A stretch of 52,737 nucleotides of DNA. Origin: Lentihominibacter faecis (GTDB lineage Bacteria > Bacillota > Clostridia > Peptostreptococcales > Anaerovoracaceae). Location: contig NZ_JACRWC010000056.1 of NCBI RefSeq assembly GCF_014306095.1, positions 1-52,737 on the forward strand. Direction: 5' to 3'. The first letter of the stretch is position 1; every line of letters begins with the position of its first letter. The notes below the pieces were generated by a model. It searched no databases, had not been told where the DNA came from, and saw only the letters and a list, made by a program, of their open reading frames with translations. A program made the translations under genes and the position numbers. Shown piece after piece: positions 1 to 7,886 of the stretch.

Positions 1-1
1 A

Positions 2-1438
2 AGAGACAGCGCCTACGGTGCGGTTTTACAGGGAATGCTAGGGGAATATCAGATCCGTATTCCCGATGAAAAAACAGGTAAAGAGACCTGGAAAAAAGTC
101 TACGGGCTCAAGGCCTTTTCTCCCATCGCTGACGGCTTTTACTACGAGGATTTTGATGACTTCGGGACCAGCCGAAGCTATGGCTACAGCCGCCGGCATC
201 TGGGGCACGATCTTATGACCTCCGTAGGAAGTCCTGTAATCGCCGTAGAAAGCGGCACTGTAGAAGCCCTCGGGTGGAATCAGTATGGTGGCTGGCGCAT
301 CGGGATCCGCAGCTTCGATAATCAGCGCTATTATTACTACGCCCACCTGCGGAAAGACGCGCCCTTTGCATCAAATCTGCACGTCGGAGCCACCGTCACC
401 GCTGGAGACGTCATCGGATACACCGGGCAGACCGGCTACAGCCTGCGGGAGAACACCAACAACATCGACACACCTCACCTCCACCTGGGGATGCAGCTGA
501 TCTTTGATGAAGACGCCAAAGACAACCCCACACAAATCTGGATCGATCTTTACAGCATCACCAAACTTCTCTCCTCCCACCGCTCCACCGTAGTACGCCA
601 GAACGATGGCCAGTATCAGAGAAAATACCCGTTCTCCGAGGGTAATTACTACCTCAATGAACTGCAGGCCAACACTGCCATCACCCACGAAAACCAGATC
701 GAACTGCCGATCCTCATGTATCATTCCATGCTAAAAGATCCGGTCAAGCAGAGTCAGTACATCGTCTCTCCCGACCTCTTTGAAAAGGATCTCCAGTACA
801 TCCGAAAGAAAGGCTACACGCCGGTCTTCATGAAAGAAGTCATCGACTATGTCAACGGCACCGGCTTCCTGCCAAAAAAGCCCATAGTCCTTTCCTTTGA
901 CGATGGCTACTATAACAACTATTACTACGCATTCCCACTATTGAAAAAATACAATATGAAAGCAGTCATCTCCATCGTGGGAAAGCTGTCTGATGATTTC
1001 AGCCAGACTCCGGACGAAAATCCCAGCTACGCTCATCTGACCTGGGACGACATCCTGGAAATGCACCTGTCCGGATGCTGGGAGATCCAGAACCACTCCT
1101 ATAACTGTCATTCCTTTGATCATCGAAACGGTGTATCTCAAACTACTTCTGAATCAAAAGAATCCTATGCCAAGTTCCTCTCCTCTGACGTCTGGCACCT
1201 GCAAAACAAGATCGCCTACGTCACCGGCGTCGCCCCCAACACTTTCACCTACCCTTTCGGAGCCTTCAGCGAAAACACCGACGAAGTCCTGCGTGAGATC
1301 GGCTTTCAGGCAACTCTAAGCTGCACCGAAGGCATCAGCGTCATCAAACGCGGCGACCCCGACTGTCTCTACCGCCTCAAACGCCACCTCCGTCCACCCG
1401 ATAAAAGTCCGGAAGAGTTTTTCAAGTTTTTGAAATAG
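2..1438 (+). CDS. M23 peptidase / polysaccharide deacetylase fusion, 5' end outside window
   Basis: Predicted cell-wall enzyme with two catalytic domains. The reading frame is open to the left edge, so the true start and any signal peptide lie outside. Counting from the first ATG at 35, the first ~190 residues form an M23 (LytM-like) metallopeptidase: zinc-type HLGHD near residue 55, a YYYAHL strand near 100, and PHLHLG near 148. After residue ~225 comes a NodB deacetylase: LPILMYHS, the SFDDGYY catalytic aspartate motif near 288, the NHSYNCH metal histidines near 355, and FTYPFGAF near 405. Both families act on peptidoglycan or other surface glycans: endopeptidase cleavage of the stem peptide and N-deacetylation of sugars. 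The substrate is inferred, not shown. All key motifs appear intact. The gene stands alone on the plus strand and ends in TAG. Confidence 0.88.
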   Translation, partial: RDSAYGAVLQGMLGEYQIRIPDEKTGKETWKKVYGLKAFSPIADGFYYEDFDDFGTSRSYGYSRRHLGHDLMTSVGSPVIAVESGTVEALGWNQYGGWRIGIRSFDNQRYYYYAHLRKDAPFASNLHVGATVTAGDVIGYTGQTGYSLRENTNNIDTPHLHLGMQLIFDEDAKDNPTQIWIDLYSITKLLSSHRSTVVRQNDGQYQRKYPFSEGNYYLNELQANTAITHENQIELPILMYHSMLKDPVKQSQYIVSPDLFEKDLQYIRKKGYTPVFMKEVIDYVNGTGFLPKKPIVLSFDDGYYNNYYYAFPLLKKYNMKAVISIVGKLSDDFSQTPDENPSYAHLTWDDILEMHLSGCWEIQNHSYNCHSFDHRNGVSQTTSESKESYAKFLSSDVWHLQNKIAYVTGVAPNTFTYPFGAFSENTDEVLREIGFQATLSCTEGISVIKRGDPDCLYRLKRHLRPPDKSPEEFFKFLK

Positions 1439-1443
1439 AGGAT

Positions 1444-1486
1444 GGCAGGCCGATTCCGGTCGCCAGTGCTCGTCCGCAGGCCTGCC
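1444..1486 (+). terminator. Possible terminator hairpin after the M23/deacetylase gene
   Basis: Perfect 8-bp inverted repeat GGCAGGCC/GGCCTGCC directly after the stop codon. It has a long spacer and no T-run behind it, so a standard intrinsic terminator is not well supported. Confidence 0.3.
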
Positions 1487-1527
1487 GAAACGTTTGATCA
1501 TCCTCGATTACCCTGCTGTCACAAAAA

Positions 1528-1826
1528 ATACCCTGATTCCAGCTCCCACATACTCTCCAGGATAATTCGCTTCAAGCAGATTTCAAAAAAATACCCTGAA
1601 TCGTCATTTGGCAAGGGATTTCAGATAGTTTCTCTCAATACATCTGCAATTCCTATATGCAAACTATCCTGTATGATCCCTCGCCTTCCATCCAGGATAG
1701 TGCCCGTAGCTCCGATCACAGCAAACTAACATATCCCCAACTTTTTTCTCCATTCAGGGTATTTCCGCCGAACCAACTTCCTCCAAACTATCCGATAGTG
1801 CAGCAATACCACAGTTTCAGGATAAT
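1528..1826. repeat. Intergenic inverted-repeat element, ACCCTGA/TCAGGGT core
   Basis: This fills most of the 570-bp gap between the deacetylase and hydrolase genes; I see no gene in the gap. Units starting ATACCCTGA occur at 1528 and 1591 (63 nt apart). In opposite orientation, units starting TTCAGG occur at 1753 and 1816, again exactly 63 nt apart. A central hairpin lies between them, ACTATCCTG (1663-1671) with CAGGATAGT (1693-1701). The plan is two units forward, a centre, and two units reversed. The same plan with another core sequence and a 72-nt period recurs at 24950 and 38028. Function is unknown. It could be a structured RNA, a protein-binding array or a non-autonomous mobile repeat. 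Confidence 0.6.
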
Positions 1827-1902
1827 TCTTCGGTGCAGCTCAGCCACCACTGCATACTCCGCCATGCCGAAGCCAAATCAAAGATTTGGGCAGGTCATAA
1901 AA

Positions 1903-1945
1903 AACACCCCATTTCCCGGGCAATCGCCCGAAAAACAGGGAGTTT
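1903..1945 (-). terminator. Likely terminator of the alpha/beta hydrolase gene
   Basis: On the minus strand, downstream of the hydrolase stop, a CGGGC-GATT-GCCCG hairpin is extended by outer CCC/GGG pairs and followed by a TTTTTTAT run. The position and T-run fit an intrinsic terminator. Confidence 0.4.
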
Positions 1946-2010
1946 GAGGTTTTATCATAGAGCTGCAAATGCAGTATTCTATCTCAGTGATCTAATAACT
2001 AAACGTTTTT

Positions 2011-2880
2011 CTACTTTTTTCCAATAAAATCCAGGATATGATCCGCATACGTTTCCGCCATGACCATACTGTCCCAGAAGCCGTTATGACTGGCTCCGTC
2101 TACATCCACATACTTCACGTTGCATCCGGTAAGACCGGCTTTGACCTGATCCTGGTCGGCTTTCGGGAAAATATCGTCTTCCGTTCCCCACAGCACCAGA
2201 ACATCCCCATGGATATCTCCGATAAAAGCAGTGCTGTTGAACTGTAAAAGCCCATCCATCAGATTTTTCCAGGAGACCATCGGCATCTGCCTTACGTGTT
2301 CCAGTGCCGCAGCCCGGAACGATTTAGATTCATTCCCCATAGCTGTCCACTCCTGTAGAAACGAATCCGGAAGTCCATCCGGATAATGATCCAGCCCCTT
2401 AAATCCGTCCCCATCTCCATTGCGGACACTCAGAATCACCGGATTATTCCTGCAATCTACCGCCGTATCGATGAGCACGTAGTCCGCACACCGCTGCGGG
2501 ATCTTTACAGCTAGTATCTGTGTGATCAGTGACCCGTAGGAGTGTCCTACAACATGGATTTCCTGCAGATCCAGTTTCTCGATAAAATCAATTATATCGT
2601 CTGCAAGCAGTTCGCCCGTATAACCGAAAGGACCCATGTCGGGCTTATCGGTCATACCATTGCCACGATATTCCACGATATAGCAGTGGCAGCCAGCTTT
2701 TTCCAGAACAGGCGCGATCTGCGCCCATGCCACGCAACCATCGGTCACGCCATGGATCAGCAGCACCGTCTTACCGTCCTTTGGACCACATTCATAATAC
2801 GCCATCCTCACGCCGGTATCCAGGTCCAGGTATTTCTGCTCCCAGTCCACTTCCGCATAATCATAATATGTCTTACTCAT
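2011..2880 (-). CDS. Alpha/beta hydrolase
   Basis: 289-residue soluble alpha/beta-hydrolase fold protein. Visible are the oxyanion-loop motif LLIHGVTDG near residue 40, the nucleophile elbow GHSYGS near 115, an acid-region strand VLVLWGTEDD near 228 and the catalytic-histidine stretch ASHNGF near 263, so the Ser-Asp-His triad looks complete. No signal peptide or membrane segment is evident. Substrate cannot be assigned: esterases, lipases, haloperoxidase-like and C-C hydrolases share these motifs. It follows the AraC-family regulator by only 22 bp in the same direction, so co-transcription and regulation by that protein are likely (inference). Confidence 0.85.
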   Translation of the reverse strand: MSKTYYDYAEVDWEQKYLDLDTGVRMAYYECGPKDGKTVLLIHGVTDGCVAWAQIAPVLEKAGCHCYIVEYRGNGMTDKPDMGPFGYTGELLADDIIDFIEKLDLQEIHVVGHSYGSLITQILAVKIPQRCADYVLIDTAVDCRNNPVILSVRNGDGDGFKGLDHYPDGLPDSFLQEWTAMGNESKSFRAAALEHVRQMPMVSWKNLMDGLLQFNSTAFIGDIHGDVLVLWGTEDDIFPKADQDQVKAGLTGCNVKYVDVDGASHNGFWDSMVMAETYADHILDFIGKK

Positions 2881-2902
2881 AAAATTTCCCTATTACTAAT
2901 TC

Positions 2903-3772
2903 CTAAAAATTATATACAGTCTGTGAAGTTTTCATACTTCCCAGATACAAATCCTCACGTCCGACCATCTTTGGCGTCACTCCCAGAACTGACTTCAGTT
3001 CCCTGTTCATGTGACTCAAATCAGCGTATCCGCATTCCAGAGAAATCATGGTTTTCGAAAATTCCTTGCTGCAAAGCAGCATCAGCAGAGCTTTGTGTGC
3101 CCGCACCAGGCGGCACATCTTTTTGGGACTGAATCCGGTGTACTCTTTAAAGACCCGCTCTACATATCGCGGACTGTATACCAGTTCCTGTGAGATCCTC
3201 TCGATCCCGACATTTCCGCCACTGTTGCAGATCATATCCACCGTGTGCTGCACCAGCATCTCCTTGTATTCATCCGAACGGGCGAATTCAGAGAGATACT
3301 CCCTGGCCAAAGCGACCCGCTCATAAAAATTTGCAGACTGCCGCATCGCATCGATGAACTTCCACTCTCTTACATGAAGAGCAAGATCATGCTGTTCATC
3401 CATGAAAGAACTGATGTCTCCCATAAGCTCCGGAGGAAACTTTCCAGGAAGAAAACGCATACCGAAAATGTAATCGCTCTCCTGAAAATCCATCGCATAT
3501 AATGTACTGATCGTGCCGCAAACCGAGATTCCCTGACAAAAGTCATTGCCGAATGCTAGAACCACATCAACGCAGCCATCCGGAATTACCGGAATGCTGA
3601 CCCGCGACTTTTTCGGGAACGCTTCATAGCACATGGATACGATCCTGTGTGCCGGATCACGCTGCGTAAGATATACTTCTCTGTAATGTAATTCATCAGA
3701 ATAATAGCCCGGCTGGCAGCATAAGGATTTGGAATAATCCTGTATTCTGTTGTTGCTGAATTGTTGATACAT
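2903..3772 (-). CDS. AraC-family transcriptional regulator
   Basis: DNA-binding regulator of about 289 residues. The C-terminal ~100 residues are a typical AraC/XylS double helix-turn-helix: ISQELVYSPRYVERVFKEYTG for the first helix pair and ISLECGYADLSHMNREL for the second. The N-terminal part (IPVIPDGCVDVVLAFG, then FGMRFLPGKFPPEL) resembles the ligand-sensing domain found in DUF6597-type AraC proteins. I chose the second ATG (3772), because GGAG sits 7 nt before it; an upstream ATG at 3793 would add seven residues. A TATAAT -10 sequence lies at 3814-3819, with only a weak -35. It probably controls the hydrolase gene downstream or the permease upstream; the inducer is unknown. Confidence 0.85.
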   Translation of the reverse strand: MYQQFSNNRIQDYSKSLCCQPGYYSDELHYREVYLTQRDPAHRIVSMCYEAFPKKSRVSIPVIPDGCVDVVLAFGNDFCQGISVCGTISTLYAMDFQESDYIFGMRFLPGKFPPELMGDISSFMDEQHDLALHVREWKFIDAMRQSANFYERVALAREYLSEFARSDEYKEMLVQHTVDMICNSGGNVGIERISQELVYSPRYVERVFKEYTGFSPKKMCRLVRAHKALLMLLCSKEFSKTMISLECGYADLSHMNRELKSVLGVTPKMVGREDLYLGSMKTSQTVYNF

Positions 3773-3833
3773 AATACCGCTCCATTGTTTCATATACTGC
3801 AGGCCGTGACTATATTATACCATAGATCCCCCC

Positions 3834-5330
3834 TTATTTCAGCAGGAAGGAAACGACGTACAGCAGAATGATCAGTACGGTCAGAATGCTGACTGCGATC
3901 TTCCAGATCCTGTACTCCTTATCCATCTTGGATTTTTCTTTAGCAGATGGAACATCTTCTTCCAGCATAGCAGCTTCTTTTGCCTGCAGTTCTTTGATTT
4001 CTTCCTGGGAAATACTTCCCTTTCTTGCGAAGAGGTAGAATACCACCAAGCTGCATGCTGTGATGATAAAACTGATTCCTACATGTACCCAGCCGCAGCT
4101 CCACATCATCAGAGCATATATGATAATGCTGCTGACAGTCGAGAATACCGGCCATGGAGCTTTATACGGACGCTTCAGTTCAGGTTCTTTTCTGCGCAGT
4201 TCCCAGAAGGAAATGAATCCGATGATATAGCACCAGAACAGGGAGCAGATATTGATCTGAGCAACGAATGCGATGGAGTTGGTCAGGATCAGCAGGAAAG
4301 AAATGATACCTACTGTTAAAATCGCAATATACGGTGTACGGAATTTCGGATGGAGTTTTCCGAATACTCTTGGCAGGCAGCCATCCTGCCCCATCTGGTA
4401 GATGTAGCGGGACGGAGCTTCGATACCAGGGTTCATCGTGGAAAAATCTCCGCCGAATGCAACGCCAATGCAAAGCAATACGATCGGGAATCCCATATAT
4501 CCAGCCATCTGCAATCCTTCTGCATACGGTGCAGCAGCTTCTGCCAGAGCACTGTGGGAAGCAGCCGGTACCAGACCAGCCAGGAACCACTGGAACAGCG
4601 CATTTACGATGAAGATAACGAATGGCGCCAGGAACAGTGCACGCGGGATGTTGATCTGCGGATATTTTATTTCGCCGCCCATACCAACACATGTTTCAAA
4701 TCCGGCATAACACCACCAGATCCATGTCAGGATCTCGACCCATGCCTTGAATCCCGGGAATGTTGTCAGTGTTTCCGGCAGATAATTTGAAAAATCGATA
4801 TTGTGGATCATAACCAGCATCCATACAGCAGATACCGACCAGAAGAAGAACACGAAAGCGTTCTGCCATCTTCCGGATAATTTAACGCCACGATAATTTA
4901 TAAATACGAACAGGAACATCAGCACAGCTGCGATGATCCGGTTGTCGATGGCAACTTCCATTCCCATTCCCTTAAAGATCCAGGAGAAGTAGTTGGAGAA
5001 CGCCAGCGACTCTGTGGAACAGCATGCGATCAGTGCCATCAGATAATGCCATGCAGAAATATTTGCCACCGGCAGACTGATAGCTCTCTTAGCGTAGTTG
5101 TAAGTACCGCCTGCATACGGCAGAGCAGCGCCCATTTCCGCATACATCAGTGCAGGTAAAATACAGATCAACAGTCCGATAAATGTAAGAAGGATGATTC
5201 CTGCGCCCATGATACCGACACAGTTCGCACCGGTGGTGAACAGGCCCACACCGATTACCGTACCAGTAGTAATGGTGATCCCTTCCCGCATACCCAACTG
5301 TCTATTTAATGTTACATTGTTGGATTCCAT
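3834..5330 (-). CDS. APC-superfamily amino-acid permease
   Basis: 498-residue integral membrane transporter. The N-terminus (LGMREGITITTGTVIGVGLF) carries the APC signature in the unwound first membrane helix, followed by about a dozen hydrophobic segments and a charged cytoplasmic loop near residues 440-470 (SQEEIKELQAKEAAML). A further membrane segment ends the protein. Amino acid/polyamine/organocation carriers exchange or import amino acids using proton or antiport coupling; the substrate is not predictable here. An AGGAGG site lies 7 nt before the ATG and a TATAAT-like -10 at 5399-5404 lacks a good -35. The AraC gene lies 61 bp downstream. Confidence 0.85.
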   Translation of the reverse strand: MESNNVTLNRQLGMREGITITTGTVIGVGLFTTGANCVGIMGAGIILLTFIGLLICILPALMYAEMGAALPYAGGTYNYAKRAISLPVANISAWHYLMALIACCSTESLAFSNYFSWIFKGMGMEVAIDNRIIAAVLMFLFVFINYRGVKLSGRWQNAFVFFFWSVSAVWMLVMIHNIDFSNYLPETLTTFPGFKAWVEILTWIWWCYAGFETCVGMGGEIKYPQINIPRALFLAPFVIFIVNALFQWFLAGLVPAASHSALAEAAAPYAEGLQMAGYMGFPIVLLCIGVAFGGDFSTMNPGIEAPSRYIYQMGQDGCLPRVFGKLHPKFRTPYIAILTVGIISFLLILTNSIAFVAQINICSLFWCYIIGFISFWELRRKEPELKRPYKAPWPVFSTVSSIIIYALMMWSCGWVHVGISFIITACSLVVFYLFARKGSISQEEIKELQAKEAAMLEEDVPSAKEKSKMDKEYRIWKIAVSILTVLIILLYVVSFLLK

Positions 5331-5653
5331 AATAATGCCTCCTCAAGTGATAAAAATAACAGTGAATAAATCTATAAAGGTACCCTCTCTTTCCGTAAAT
5401 TATACTTTTTTCCTATTTCTTCTGCTAGAACAAAAACGAACAAGCATAAGGTATTGGATCCGCATAATATCTGATTGCAAAGTTTCTCACTGGCACAAAA
5501 AAGAAGTGTATGTCTCCTGCGAAAGTACACTTCTTGTTTTTACCGTTATTTAATTCCTGTTTGTACCACCCCAGTTTCCTGCAAAGCTTTCACCACGCAT
5601 CCACTATCTTCCTGCACATCCCTCGTCACACGCTCGCTGTCTTCGTGCGAAGT
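5331..5653. other. Intergenic region between permease and rsmE
   Basis: About 320 bp. The left part holds the permease leader and a minus-strand TATAAT at 5399-5404. The centre holds the strong hairpin described separately. The right part (5545-5653), read on the minus strand right after the rsmE stop, is an open frame ending at a TAA, with residues VVKALQETGVV near the end. It has no start or ribosome site, so I do not call it a gene. Confidence 0.4.
5495..5540. terminator. Bidirectional intrinsic terminator after rsmE
   Basis: Perfect 10-bp stem AAGAAGTGTA (5501-5510) / TACACTTCTT (5526-5535) with a 15-nt loop. T-rich tracts flank it on both strands (GTTTTT on plus; TTTTTT on minus). It would end transcription from rsmE. 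Confidence 0.75.
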
Positions 5654-6442
5654 CTACAGTTCCAGCTCATACAGCGTCATGGCGATGGCTGCAAGTCCTG
5701 CCGTCTCCGTTCGCAAAGTAGTCTTCCCCAAAGAAACCGACTTGCCACCCGCCTCTACGATCTGCTGGGCTTCTTTTTCAGAAAAGCCGCCCTCCGGGCC
5801 GATGATGATGGCGATGTTTTCCGGCCTGGCCAGTTTCCCGGCATTGCCAGCCGCTGTACCGGCCTCTTCATACGATCCACCTGCCAGCGGCCGCAGCACC
5901 TCCTTGATGGTAGTCCCGTCTTCGTTTTCATAAGGGAACAGCACCAGGTCGAATCCTGCAAACCGCCGGATCACCTCCGGCATCTTAATAGCGTCTTCTA
6001 TCTGCGGGATGATCCCACGCTTGCACTGCTTTACCGCCTCATTTGAAACCTTCTGCCACCTTTGGATCTTCTTGCCGAAGTTCCCTTTATCCGTCACTAC
6101 CGTCCGGTCCATAAACACCGGTACGATCCCGCAGGCACCCAGCTCCACGGCTTTCTGCACGATCAGCTCCATCTTGCCCTGCTTGGGGATTCCCTGAAAC
6201 AAAGTGATCTTTGTCTCAGGCTCTGCCGAAAATTTCTGCTTGTCCAGGATCTTCACCTGACAATATTCCGGCTCAAGAGTTTCGATCCGGCCATGGTACT
6301 CCCACATGTCACCATCGGACACATCGATCTTATCGCCCGCTTTCAGCCGGAGCACTTTGTTCATATGATGAAGATCTTCCCTGTTTTCTATGGTAATGTA
6401 TTCCGCTCCCACATCTTCTGGAGCAACAAAAAATCTGCTCAT
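5654..6442 (-). CDS. rsmE: 16S rRNA (uracil-1498-N3)-methyltransferase RsmE
   Basis: 262-residue SPOUT-class methyltransferase that methylates N3 of U1498 in helix 44 of 16S rRNA using S-adenosylmethionine. The N-terminal PUA-like domain (RFFVAPEDVG, HHMNKVLRLKAGD) is followed by the SPOUT knot with IIGPEGGFSEKEA near residue 215 and LGKTTLRTETAGLAA near 238, the SAM-binding motifs. A GAGG site precedes the ATG. In most Clostridia rsmE directly follows prmA at the end of the dnaK operon. Here about 4.3 kb of accessory genes separate them. TAG stop. Confidence 0.93.
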   Translation of the reverse strand: MSRFFVAPEDVGAEYITIENREDLHHMNKVLRLKAGDKIDVSDGDMWEYHGRIETLEPEYCQVKILDKQKFSAEPETKITLFQGIPKQGKMELIVQKAVELGACGIVPVFMDRTVVTDKGNFGKKIQRWQKVSNEAVKQCKRGIIPQIEDAIKMPEVIRRFAGFDLVLFPYENEDGTTIKEVLRPLAGGSYEEAGTAAGNAGKLARPENIAIIIGPEGGFSEKEAQQIVEAGGKSVSLGKTTLRTETAGLAAIAMTLYELEL

Positions 6443-6455
6443 ATATTTTCCTCTT

Positions 6456-6534
6456 CTATAATTTCAACATTCGTGCTATTCTTCCACCGGCTTCTGATAC
6501 GTCTTCATAAGTTCTGCCTAATTCACAAACTATT
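6456..6534 (-). pseudogene. Coding-like remnant between the EFR1 gene and rsmE
   Basis: On the minus strand, in a frame different from the gene upstream, a short open stretch reads ELGRTYEDVSEAG then GRIARMLKL and ends at TAG. It has no start codon or ribosome site and overlaps the end of the preceding gene. The composition looks like a real protein C-terminus, but I do not recognise the family. It may be the tail of a gene cut when the island was inserted. Confidence 0.25.
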
Positions 6535-7288
6535 TTAATTCCAATTTCTCAAAGCAGTAGCGTGGTTTCCCTCTGCTCTTCTTCCCGTACTCAATAGCTT
6601 TCGTAGGACAATAGCAAATACAAGCCATGCAGTGTGTACATTTCTTACCCCACACGGGCTTTCCATTCTGTAACTGAACGTTGTTCAATGGACATTTTAA
6701 AGCACATTGTTCGCAACCAATACAGATCTCACTCGCATAAAACGAGTCAGCCTTGACTATTAGCTGATAAAAAATAGGATTCACAAGTTCACTCATAATG
6801 TGGTCATACATATTATTGCGAGGTGCAGAGAACTCTTGTCCCACCTTAATTCTTGCGATAGCGGCTTCAATATCAGGGTTTGCTTTCTCCACAATTTTCA
6901 CAGCTTCCTCTGCCTCCGGTACGCCAAACATGGCAATGTAGTTCTCCGGCATAACGACTTGTGCCGTTCCCATATATCTCAGCTTCATCTGCTCTGCAAG
7001 ATGCCTATTATATTTTGCGGCATTTCCAATCTCGCTGCCACAATCCATCACAAACCAAATGCACTCGGCAGATGCCAGTTCTGTTTTTGTAAGCCATTCT
7101 GATACGACCCGTGGAATGCGCCACGCATATGTTGGAACCACAATGATCACATCTTTACCCGTCTGTATCAACGAATTATCCTGCGCTTTAATTTTGGCAT
7201 TAAGATCTACTACCGTATCCTTCAACGCTTCAGCAAATCGCCTTGCTATATATCGGCTGTTTCCTGTGCCTGAAAAGCAGAAAATCAT
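6530..7288 (-). CDS. EFR1-type flavodoxin/ferredoxin fusion protein
   Basis: 252-residue predicted electron-transfer protein. Residues 1-~150 are a flavodoxin-like domain with the FMN phosphate loop FSGTGNSRYIA at the N-terminus. Two 4Fe-4S clusters follow near the C-terminus: CIGCEQCALKCP (about 190-201) and CTHCMACICYCP (about 217-228), both complete. EFR1-family proteins are common in anaerobic Clostridia; their redox partner is mostly unknown. The start ATG follows GGAGGTG. It is the last gene of the accessory block inserted between prmA and rsmE. The block reads in the same direction as the host operon, so it may be co-transcribed. Confidence 0.85.
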   Translation of the reverse strand: MIFCFSGTGNSRYIARRFAEALKDTVVDLNAKIKAQDNSLIQTGKDVIIVVPTYAWRIPRVVSEWLTKTELASAECIWFVMDCGSEIGNAAKYNRHLAEQMKLRYMGTAQVVMPENYIAMFGVPEAEEAVKIVEKANPDIEAAIARIKVGQEFSAPRNNMYDHIMSELVNPIFYQLIVKADSFYASEICIGCEQCALKCPLNNVQLQNGKPVWGKKCTHCMACICYCPTKAIEYGKKSRGKPRYCFEKLELK

Positions 7289-7294
7289 ATGCAG

Positions 7295-7453
7295 CTACAC
7301 CTCCGTTCTTCTTATCCCGTATAAGCATCCTCCGTAGTGTTCCTGAACTTCTGTTTTCCAGCTAATGCTTTTCTTCCTCGTTCTCCGGGATATTGATTCT
7401 TTCCACCGGGAATATCTTTGTTTCCAGGCTGCTATCCTGCATTCGTGTTGCAT
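7295..7453 (-). CDS. Possible 52-residue basic protein
   Basis: Short frame between the DUF6508-like gene and the EFR1 gene. An AGGAG overlapping the upstream stop codon sits 7 nt before its ATG, and its own end contains the GGAGGTG that serves the next gene, so coupling would be neat. The product is very basic (SRRTRKKS) and unlike any family I know. A different frame in the same stretch (start at 7442) gives a more ordinary-looking peptide, KIFPVERINIPENEEEK. Either may be a decay product. Confidence 0.25.
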   Translation of the reverse strand: MQHECRIAAWKQRYSRWKESISRRTRKKSISWKTEVQEHYGGCLYGIRRTEV

Positions 7454-7457
7454 GTGA

Positions 7458-7874
7458 TCACTCCTGTGCTTTATCCAGGGCTTCCAGTCTTTCAAGCCAT
7501 CGTGCAATAGAGCCCTCCTCCAAAAATCCAAGCAGTGCACCATCGCAAAATTTCTCTGCACGAACAGCACCTAAAATCATGGCAAGTATGCATTTCGCAT
7601 CCAGATTTTCAATTACTGCTGTTGTCATTGAATTCATTCCCCATTCAATACCATTTGCTTTAAGGATATCCGTATAGTGATTTAAACCCATCTCTTCATG
7701 TTCATCCATGAAACCGTAAACATCACTGATAAAATGCTCAACAGTACTGGAGTAATTTACATAAGGCATCCGTATGGGATGCTCTGGTGTTCCATCATTT
7801 TCCTTGTCGATAAACCATGTGCCAAATTCATCATCTGTGAGCTCGGTTAGGTACTTGGTTAAGCTTTCGTACAT
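7458..7874 (-). CDS. DUF6508-like hypothetical protein
   Basis: 138 residues, acidic, no membrane segment or signal. It resembles what I recall as the DUF6508 family (WFIDKENDGTPEHPI near the N-terminus, CILAMILGAVRAEKFCDGALLGF near the C-terminus). Function unknown. It starts 12 bp after the GmrSD-like gene with an AGGTGACCT ribosome site, so the two are probably co-translated; proximity suggests a shared role or accessory cargo (inference). Recognition of the family is from memory and should be confirmed by a profile search. Confidence 0.7.
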   Translation of the reverse strand: MYESLTKYLTELTDDEFGTWFIDKENDGTPEHPIRMPYVNYSSTVEHFISDVYGFMDEHEEMGLNHYTDILKANGIEWGMNSMTTAVIENLDAKCILAMILGAVRAEKFCDGALLGFLEEGSIARWLERLEALDKAQE

Positions 7875-7886
7875 AGGTCACCTCTT

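Noticed and set aside
1528..1826. CRISPR array
   Set aside because: Units are oppositely oriented, too variable and too few, and there are no cas genes. The same applies to the other three repeat loci.
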